Below, piece after piece: positions 7,559 to 12,376 of a DNA stretch of 12,376 nt. Position 1 is the first letter of the stretch, and every line of letters begins with the position of its first letter. Source of the DNA: Comamonadaceae bacterium (GTDB taxonomy: Bacteria > Pseudomonadota > Gammaproteobacteria > Burkholderiales > Burkholderiaceae_C). Made by a program: the position numbers and the translations under genes. The notes under the pieces are model-generated. The model did not search any database. It was not told the DNA's origin and saw nothing but the letters and a program-made list of their open reading frames with translations. The stretch is taken from assembly GCA_024642025.1 (NCBI GenBank), contig JAHEBY010000035.1, positions 1 to 12,376 on the forward strand. Reading direction: 5' to 3'.

Positions 7559-8467
7559 TCAACCCTGCCGCTTGCTCAGCATGGCTTTGGCCACCCGCGA
7601 TTGCGGATCACGCTTGAGCACATCGCTGATGAATTTGCCGGCGTCAATCAGGCTATCAAGATCAATACCGGTCTCTATCCCCATGCCGTGCAGCATATAG
7701 ACCACGTCCTCAGACGCCACATTGCCCGTCGCGCCCTTGGCGTAAGGGCAGCCACCCAGACCCGCCACTGAGGTGTCGAACTGCCAGACGCCCATTTCCA
7801 GACTGATGAGCGTATTGGCCAGCGCCTGTCCATAGGTGTCGTGAAAATGGCCGGACACGTCATCGATGTCATAGTGCTTCAGCGTCGCCTCCATGGCTCG
7901 CCGAACCTTGATGGGCGTACCTACCCCAATCGTGTCTGCCACACCAATATGCTGCACACCAATATCCTGCATAAGCCCTGCGAGCATGTCCACCCGTTCG
8001 GGTGCCACGTCGCCCTCATAAGGACAACCTACGGTGCATGACATGGCGCCACGCACCCGAATGCCGTTGGCCAGCGCAGCAGCCACCACCGGACGAAACC
8101 GCTCGATGCTCTCGGCAATCGAGCAGTTGATGTTGCGCTGGCTGAATGCCTCACTGGCGGCGCCAAACACCACAATTTCGTCAGGGTGCGACTTCAGAGC
8201 AGCTTCAAAGCCCTGCATATTGGGCGTCAGCACCGAGTAGCGCACGCCAGCCTTGCGCTGAACACCGGCCATAACCTCCGCGTTGTCCGCCATCTGCGGC
8301 ACCCACTTGGGCGACACAAAACTGGTCACTTCAATCTCCCGGAGACCGGCGTCCTGCAAGCGATGGACCAACTCGATCTTGACTGCGGCAGGCACGGCGG
8401 CTTTTTCGTTCTGCAGCCCGTCGCGCGGGCCGACGTCCACCAGTTTCACTCGCGATGGCAAGCTCAT
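7559..8467 (-). CDS. mvaB: Hydroxymethylglutaryl-CoA lyase
   Basis: Cleaves 3-hydroxy-3-methylglutaryl-CoA to acetoacetate and acetyl-CoA, the last step of leucine catabolism. The 302-residue protein is a full-length TIM-barrel member of the HMGL-like family. Residues matching the known active site are Arg15 and Asp16 in VDVGPRDGLQNE, His207 and His209 in GHFHDTYGQAL (metal ligands), the catalytic Cys240 in the signature GLGGCPYAKGATGNV (237-250), and Asn249. SFVSPKWVPQMAD (49-61) is also characteristic. There is no targeting sequence, consistent with a cytoplasmic bacterial enzyme. The start is fixed by a strong GAGGAG ribosome site overlapping the stop of the preceding reductase gene. Its place just downstream of mccA supports a leucine/isovalerate degradation operon. 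Confidence 0.95.
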   Translation of the reverse strand: MSLPSRVKLVDVGPRDGLQNEKAAVPAAVKIELVHRLQDAGLREIEVTSFVSPKWVPQMADNAEVMAGVQRKAGVRYSVLTPNMQGFEAALKSHPDEIVVFGAASEAFSQRNINCSIAESIERFRPVVAAALANGIRVRGAMSCTVGCPYEGDVAPERVDMLAGLMQDIGVQHIGVADTIGVGTPIKVRRAMEATLKHYDIDDVSGHFHDTYGQALANTLISLEMGVWQFDTSVAGLGGCPYAKGATGNVASEDVVYMLHGMGIETGIDLDSLIDAGKFISDVLKRDPQSRVAKAMLSKRQG

Positions 8468-8472
8468 GTCAA

Positions 8473-8478
8473 CTCCTC
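8473..8478 (-). promoter_or_regulatory. Strong ribosome-binding site of mvaB
   Basis: On the minus strand this reads GAGGAG, five bases before the mvaB ATG, and it overlaps the TGA of the reductase gene. It is one of the best Shine-Dalgarno matches in the window, fixes the mvaB start, and suggests that mvaB is translated more strongly than its weakly signalled neighbours. Confidence 0.75.
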
Positions 8479-9397
8479 AATAGCCTCTTTGAATATCCAC
8501 AATACCGGCAACCCCTTCGCCGCGCTCCAGCGCGGCGATCTTGCCCACAATCTGGTGAATGCTTTCATCCCGCAGCGTGCGCGCCGACACATGTGGTGTG
8601 ACATTAATCTTTGGGTGCTGCCAGAACGGATGCGCCTGCGGCAGCGGCTCCGTTCGAAACACATCCAGTGTGGCACCACTCAAGTGGCCGCTGTCAACCA
8701 GCGACAGCAAGTCCTCATCCACCAGATGGGCGCCACGCGCAACATTGATGACATAGCCACCCAGCTGCAATTTGGACAGTGTCTCGCGCCGCATGATGTC
8801 ACGGGTGTCTGGCGTCAAAGGTAGCAGACAAACAAGAATGCGCGTCGCTCGCAAGAAATTGTCCAATTCCCCCAGCCCACCAAAGCACTGGACACCGTTG
8901 ACAGATTTGGCCGACCGGCTCCATCCATTGACCGGAAACTCAAACGAATGCAAGGCTTGGGCAACGCGCTCGCCCAATGCGCCCAAACCCATGACGCCGA
9001 CCGGAAAATCGACACGATTGCGGGGTTTGCGAAAGGCCCAATTCTGCTGCGCAGTCTCGGTCTCATAGACGTCAAGCTCGCGAAAATGGCGGACAACGGC
9101 CTGGCAAACGTACTCCGCCATTTGGACCGCCATGCCCGCATCATCCAGGCGGATAACTTTGGCCTTTGCGGGCAATTTCAGCTTCATCAAGGCATCCACA
9201 CCGGCGCCAATATTGAGAATCGCCTTCAGGGCCATCTGCTCGTCCAGAAACTGCTGCGGTGGCGCCCAGACAACGGCGTAGTCAGCTTGCGCTGCGCCCG
9301 CCTGCCACTGCGTTACCGTTGCGCCCGGCAGCGCTGCACGCAGTCCGTCCAGCCACGGTTCGGCTTTGGTGTCGGTGCAGCAGAAGGTGATGTGCAT
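8477..9397 (-). CDS. ghrA: Glyoxylate/hydroxypyruvate reductase A family dehydrogenase (D-2-hydroxyacid dehydrogenase)
   Basis: A 306-residue D-isomer-specific 2-hydroxyacid dehydrogenase most like GhrA, which reduces glyoxylate and hydroxypyruvate with NAD(P)H. The nucleotide site is GVMGLGALGERVAQAL (134-149), and GWSRSAK (158-164) follows the second strand, where a basic residue suggests NADP(H) preference. The catalytic triad of the family appears as Arg221 in NVARGAHLVDE, Glu250 in FRTEPLP and His269 in TPHVSA. NIGAGVDAL at 62-70 is the usual substrate-loop motif. Length is normal for GhrA. The gene sits between mccA (22 bases away) and mvaB (9 bases away), which is not part of the textbook leucine pathway. 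It may reduce a branched-chain 2-oxo acid or remove glyoxylate; this is inference from position. The family assignment is firm, the substrate is not. Confidence 0.88.
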   Translation of the reverse strand: MHITFCCTDTKAEPWLDGLRAALPGATVTQWQAGAAQADYAVVWAPPQQFLDEQMALKAILNIGAGVDALMKLKLPAKAKVIRLDDAGMAVQMAEYVCQAVVRHFRELDVYETETAQQNWAFRKPRNRVDFPVGVMGLGALGERVAQALHSFEFPVNGWSRSAKSVNGVQCFGGLGELDNFLRATRILVCLLPLTPDTRDIMRRETLSKLQLGGYVINVARGAHLVDEDLLSLVDSGHLSGATLDVFRTEPLPQAHPFWQHPKINVTPHVSARTLRDESIHQIVGKIAALERGEGVAGIVDIQRGY

Positions 9398-9419
9398 GCT
9401 TACCCGCTGACGGACGCTG

Positions 9420-11459
9420 TCAAGCTGACAGGCGAATCAGTTCGGCACCTTCCGTCAGCTGGTCACCCGGGGCAAAAAACAGATTAGTCACCGTGCCGTC
9501 ATGTGGCGCCGCCAAGGTGTGCTCCATTTTCATGGCCTCCATGACCGCCAGCGGTTGCCCCTTCTGCACCTTGTCACCAACCTTGACGGCCAGAGAAACC
9601 ACCTTGCCCGGCATGGGCGCAGTCAACCGGCCACCCTCGTCCTGCGCGTCTCCCGCGTGCGAGAGCAAGTCAATTACTATAATTTGTGTAGCACCTTGAT
9701 TGGAAAACACATGGGTTGAATCGCCATTTCGATACACACTCACGGTGTTTCTACGGTTGGCAAACTGCACGTCAATGTCTCCACCCACGGCTGCCACCGT
9801 CAAGGAGCCGGCCATTGGCGCCACATCGCTTGCGCCACCTTCACCGATGGCCAGATGCAGGCCTCCGTCATGCAGGTACGTCAATGCCGCGTTCACGGTC
9901 TCACCATGAAATGCAAACGCGAACCGTCGGACCTGCACCCCGTGAGACCGCCAGCCGTCGCGCCGGCTGAAGGGGTCGACCCCTTCAAGGCCGCGCTCGA
10001 CCAGCAGAATGTGCGCAACGGTGGCCGATACCGCAAGCAGCAAACCAACGGGCTCCTGATTGAACAAAACCGCCTGCTCTCGGGGAATCAGCGCCGTATC
10101 CAGCTGGGCGTTCACGAACGACGGGCTGCGCACCACGTGCCGCAGAAACTGGACGTTGGTTTGCAGGCCAACAATATGTGTCTGGCCCAGCGCGGCGTCC
10201 ATGCGGGCCAGGGCTTCTTCACGGGTCTGTCCGTGAACAATGAGCTTGGCAACCATGGAATCGTAGAAAGGCGAGATGGCGTCACCAGCCGCAACGCCGG
10301 CATCCAGCCTCACCGACGCAGTCAGCGCGGCACCGGGCGCAGAGCGCTCAAATCTCACGCACTTGGGCACATTGAAAACCTGCAAGGTTCCCGTTGCTGG
10401 CAGGAACTGGTTGTCTGGCGATTCAGCGCAAATTCGGGCTTCAATCGCGTGCCCTGTTATGCGCAACTCATGCTGCGCCAGTGGCAGCACCTCACCAGAG
10501 GCCACACGAAGCTGCCACTCAACCAAGTCCAGCCCGGTAATGGCCTCGGTCACCGGGTGCTCAACCTGCAGCCGGGTGTTCATCTCCATGAAAAAGAAGC
10601 TCATGGCGCCGTCGGGCTTTTGCTCAACAATAAACTCCACCGTGCCAGCGCCAACGTAATGAACCGCCCGGGCCGCGGCCACCGCCGCGTCGCCCATTTG
10701 TTTGCGCATGGCTTCCGTCATGCCGGGGGCGGGCGCTTCTTCCAGCACTTTCTGGTGACGGCGCTGCACCGAGCAGTCACGCTCGAAAAGATACACGTAG
10801 TTGCCGTGCGTATCGCCAAACACCTGGATCTCGATATGGCGCGGACGCTGGACGTATTTCTCGATCAATACCGCATCGTCACCAAAGCTGTTGATCGCCT
10901 CACGTTTGCATGATGCCAGCGCCGCGTCAAATTCCTGCGGTTTGTCCACCACCCGCATCCCCTTGCCGCCGCCGCCTGCACTGGCCTTGATCAGCACCGG
11001 GTAGCCAATGCGGGCAGCTTCTGCCGCAAGCATCGCCGGGTCTTGGTCCGCGCCGTGATAGCCCGGAACCAGTGGCACACCGGCCTTTTCCATCAACTGC
11101 TTGGACTGCGCCTTGAGCCCCATGGCCTCGATGGCCGACGGTGGCGGCCCGATGAAAACCAGACCGGCGTCTGCACAGGCCTTGGCGAACTCATCGTTCT
11201 CGCTCAGAAACCCGTAGCCCGGATGAATGGCCTCTGCACCTGTAGCCTTTGCCGCCTCAAGGATGCGCTCCCAGCGCAGATAGCTGTCCTTGGGTGCGCT
11301 GCCGCCGATGTGCACCGCTTCGTCACATGCGCTGACATGACGGGCATGGGCATCGGCATCCGAGTAGACGGCAACGGTTTGCACCGCCATTCGGCGCGCT
11401 GTGGCGGCTACACGGCAGGCTATTTCACCACGGTTGGCAATCAGGATTTTTTTAAACAT
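9420..11459 (-). CDS. mccA: 3-methylcrotonyl-CoA carboxylase alpha (biotin carboxylase/carrier) subunit
   Basis: Carries out ATP-dependent carboxylation of its own biotin, which the MccB partner then uses to convert 3-methylcrotonyl-CoA to 3-methylglutaconyl-CoA. The 679 residues show, in order, the biotin carboxylase N-terminal domain (MFKKILIANRGEIACRV, HPGYGFLSEN at 79-88), the ATP-grasp domain with glycine loop AGGGGKGMR (161-169), RRHQKVLEEAP (233-243) and MEMNTRLQVEHP (291-302), the carboxylase C-terminal domain with YDSMVAKLIV (399-408), a variable linker, and a biotinyl carrier domain (611-679) with Lys644 in EAMKMEH as the biotinylation site. The length fits acyl-CoA carboxylase alpha subunits. 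The mccB tail upstream and the HMG-CoA lyase downstream favour methylcrotonyl-CoA over propionyl- or geranyl-CoA. The linker contains an AT-rich patch encoding residues 588-600 (see findings). The start has little ribosome-site signal but matches the universal family N-terminus. Confidence 0.93.
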   Translation of the reverse strand: MFKKILIANRGEIACRVAATARRMAVQTVAVYSDADAHARHVSACDEAVHIGGSAPKDSYLRWERILEAAKATGAEAIHPGYGFLSENDEFAKACADAGLVFIGPPPSAIEAMGLKAQSKQLMEKAGVPLVPGYHGADQDPAMLAAEAARIGYPVLIKASAGGGGKGMRVVDKPQEFDAALASCKREAINSFGDDAVLIEKYVQRPRHIEIQVFGDTHGNYVYLFERDCSVQRRHQKVLEEAPAPGMTEAMRKQMGDAAVAAARAVHYVGAGTVEFIVEQKPDGAMSFFFMEMNTRLQVEHPVTEAITGLDLVEWQLRVASGEVLPLAQHELRITGHAIEARICAESPDNQFLPATGTLQVFNVPKCVRFERSAPGAALTASVRLDAGVAAGDAISPFYDSMVAKLIVHGQTREEALARMDAALGQTHIVGLQTNVQFLRHVVRSPSFVNAQLDTALIPREQAVLFNQEPVGLLLAVSATVAHILLVERGLEGVDPFSRRDGWRSHGVQVRRFAFAFHGETVNAALTYLHDGGLHLAIGEGGASDVAPMAGSLTVAAVGGDIDVQFANRRNTVSVYRNGDSTHVFSNQGATQIIVIDLLSHAGDAQDEGGRLTAPMPGKVVSLAVKVGDKVQKGQPLAVMEAMKMEHTLAAPHDGTVTNLFFAPGDQLTEGAELIRLSA
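9672..9684. repeat. Perfect AT-rich inverted repeat inside mccA
   Basis: AATTA-CTA-TAATT is a perfect 5-base inverted repeat with a 3-base spacer inside a stretch of markedly lower GC than the rest of mccA (about 9661-9710). It encodes part of the linker between the carboxylase core and the biotin carrier domain. It may be chance, or the remnant of a small interspersed repeat inserted in frame. Confidence 0.5.
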
Positions 11460-11468
11460 GGGAAATTT

Positions 11469-12149
11469 TCAGGGCGCCGGCGCTGGGCTGAACCAGCCAC
11501 CCAGCCGACGGGCCACAGTTTTCAGAAACTTGAAAAGAGTGATCAGCAAAATCACCATCAGCACCAGCGCAATCGCCAACGCGATGCCAAACGCAAACGG
11601 GTAGTTGGTGGCTAGCCACAGCGCACCCACGACCAAGCCGTCTTCGGCAAGGCTGACTGCGATATTGGAGAACGGCTCCGGCGAACCGTTTACTGCCACG
11701 CGCGTGGTGGCCTTGGTGGCAAACGACGTTGCTGCCAGCGAGCCACCCAGCAAGGCCGCTGCTGCGCCCATGGTGGCGCTGTCAGCGCCAAACACGCCTG
11801 CCGCCAATGCGGCGCCAGCCGGTATGCGGATGACTGAGTGCACCATATCCCACAGTGAATCAACGCCCGGAATCTTGTCAGCGAAGAACTCGATGAACAG
11901 CATGAACCCGCTTGCGGTGAGCATCGCGGGATGCTGCAGCACATGCAGGCCTTGTGGCAGGGGTATCCAGCCCATCACGCCCGCAAGCCCGGTCATGAAC
12001 ACCACCGCATACAGCCGCAACCCGCTGGCCCAGCCCAAGGCTGCAGCCAGGGCCAGCAGAGCCGGCATGTCCATGCTTTGCGTGCCGTGCTGCACCGCGC
12101 CAGACACGGTACCGGTAATGGTTTGCCAATATTGAAGCAGGTCTTGCAT
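11469..12149 (-). CDS. DUF4126 family integral membrane protein
   Basis: A 226-residue hydrophobic protein matching the DUF4126 pattern: LAAALGWASGLRLYAVVF (34-51), FIEFFADKIPGVDSLWD (85-101), IRIPAGAALAAGVFG (107-121), KATTRVAVNGSPEPFSNI (146-163) and SLAEDGLVVGALW (166-178). Probable membrane segments are about 29-52, 74-91, 111-141, 168-181 and 184-207, so it should sit in the inner membrane; the C-terminal end is basic. Its function is unknown. The polar conserved motifs between the segments suggest a channel- or carrier-like role, but I have no direct evidence. It lies between mccB (53 bases) and mccA (9 bases), placing it inside the carboxylase operon. An alternative start at Met27 (12069-12071) would give the family's more usual N-terminus and about 200 residues; neither start has a good ribosome site. 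Confidence 0.83.
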   Translation of the reverse strand: MQDLLQYWQTITGTVSGAVQHGTQSMDMPALLALAAALGWASGLRLYAVVFMTGLAGVMGWIPLPQGLHVLQHPAMLTASGFMLFIEFFADKIPGVDSLWDMVHSVIRIPAGAALAAGVFGADSATMGAAAALLGGSLAATSFATKATTRVAVNGSPEPFSNIAVSLAEDGLVVGALWLATNYPFAFGIALAIALVLMVILLITLFKFLKTVARRLGGWFSPAPAP

Positions 12150-12164
12150 GGTGCAAAGTCCGGG

Positions 12165-12203
12165 CTACGCGCCCTGCAAATGAGACTCGATTGCCATCAT
12201 CAT
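12165..12203 (-). other. Possible 12-codon leader ORF coupled to the mccB stop
   Basis: The mccB stop reads TAATGATGATGG on the minus strand, giving an ATG overlapping the TAA and a short frame MMMAIESHLQGA that ends in TAG 15 bases before the DUF4126 start. It contains a small GGGC-GCGTA-GCCC hairpin at its end. It could pass ribosomes from mccB to the DUF4126 gene, be the truncated head of a lost gene, or mean nothing. It is too short for any homology argument. Confidence 0.2.
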
Positions 12204-12376
12204 TACATCCTGAATAGGCCGAACCGGGTTTCGGCTATGGGCGCGTTGCGCGATGCGCTCAAGCCCAGTGCCAGTACTCGACGCGTATCGGCCGGGTCAA
12301 TCACGCCATCATCCCAAAGCCGCGCTGTCGCATAGTACGGGTGCCCCTGGCTTTCGTATTGGCGACGGATTGGCGC
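12203..12376 (-). CDS. mccB: 3-methylcrotonyl-CoA carboxylase beta (carboxyltransferase) subunit, C-terminal fragment
   Basis: The last 57 residues of a carboxyltransferase subunit; the gene enters from the right edge. The sequence includes YYATARLWDDGVIDPADTRR, VLALGLSASRNAPIAETRFG and the terminus FRM. The YxxxRLWDDGxIDPxxTRxxLxLxLxAxxNAP pattern and an FGxFRM end are typical of MccB, which transfers carboxyl from biotin on MccA to 3-methylcrotonyl-CoA. Together with mccA and mvaB this supports a leucine/isovalerate degradation operon. The stop is TAA, overlapped by an ATG. Most catalytic elements, including the CoA and biotin pockets, lie outside the window. Confidence 0.92.
   Translation of the reverse strand, partial: APIRRQYESQGHPYYATARLWDDGVIDPADTRRVLALGLSASRNAPIAETRFGLFRM

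Noticed and set aside
9855..10913. Plus-strand open frame of 352 codons opposite mccA
   Set aside because: It mirrors the conserved biotin carboxylase coding strand, has no domain I recognise and no ribosome site; it is a shadow frame.
11605..12135. Plus-strand open frame of 176 codons opposite the DUF4126 gene
   Set aside because: The composition (Ser/Pro/Ala-rich) is typical of antisense reading of a GC-rich membrane protein gene, and the minus-strand frame carries clear family motifs.

Overview
The window looks like chromosomal DNA of a betaproteobacterium, most likely Burkholderiales and probably Comamonadaceae (Polaromonas/Rhodoferax-like). I base this on moderately high GC, the protein flavour, and the combination of a double-length UvrA with a methylcrotonyl-CoA carboxylase cluster. 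No 16S or other taxonomic marker is present, so this is inference. Every gene I can support lies on the minus strand, so transcription runs from position 12376 towards position 1. There is no RNA gene, CRISPR array, insertion sequence or phage gene, and no gene-free stretch longer than 95 bases.

Region 1 (12376 to 6183) is a tight gene run that reads as a leucine/isovalerate catabolic operon with passengers. In transcription order it holds the C-terminus of the methylcrotonyl-CoA carboxylase carboxyltransferase subunit (mccB), a DUF4126 membrane protein, the biotin-carrying carboxylase subunit (mccA), a glyoxylate/hydroxypyruvate reductase A family dehydrogenase (ghrA-like), hydroxymethylglutaryl-CoA lyase (mvaB), a YbaK-type aminoacyl-tRNA deacylase, a small DUF1289 cysteine-motif protein, and a 2-hydroxychromene-2-carboxylate isomerase-like DsbA-fold protein. 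Spacers are 53, 9, 22, 9, 0, about 54 (or 6 with the longer DUF1289 start) and -4 bases. MccA/MccB carboxylate 3-methylcrotonyl-CoA, and MvaB cleaves HMG-CoA to acetoacetate and acetyl-CoA. The hydratase and acyl-CoA dehydrogenase of the pathway would be expected upstream, outside the window.

Region 2 (6182 to 145) is a 95-base spacer with a plausible promoter, followed by a 1980-residue UvrA. It contains two complete UvrA units fused head to tail, with four Walker A motifs and four LSGGE signatures in one frame. The N-terminal unit has lost one cysteine of its first zinc module and carries a Lys/Ala-rich insertion, while the C-terminal unit looks canonical. Region 3 (118 to 1) is the N-terminus of a histone-deacetylase/acetylpolyamine-amidohydrolase family protein, starting 26 bases after the UvrA stop.

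The most notable object is the fused, asymmetric tandem UvrA. As far as I know, such double-length UvrA proteins occur in several bacterial groups, so the fusion itself is poorly characterised rather than new. I did not find a clearly undescribed multi-gene system here. Smaller oddities are an AT-rich inverted repeat inside mccA, a GhrA-like enzyme inside the leucine operon, and a 12-codon ORF coupled to the mccB stop.
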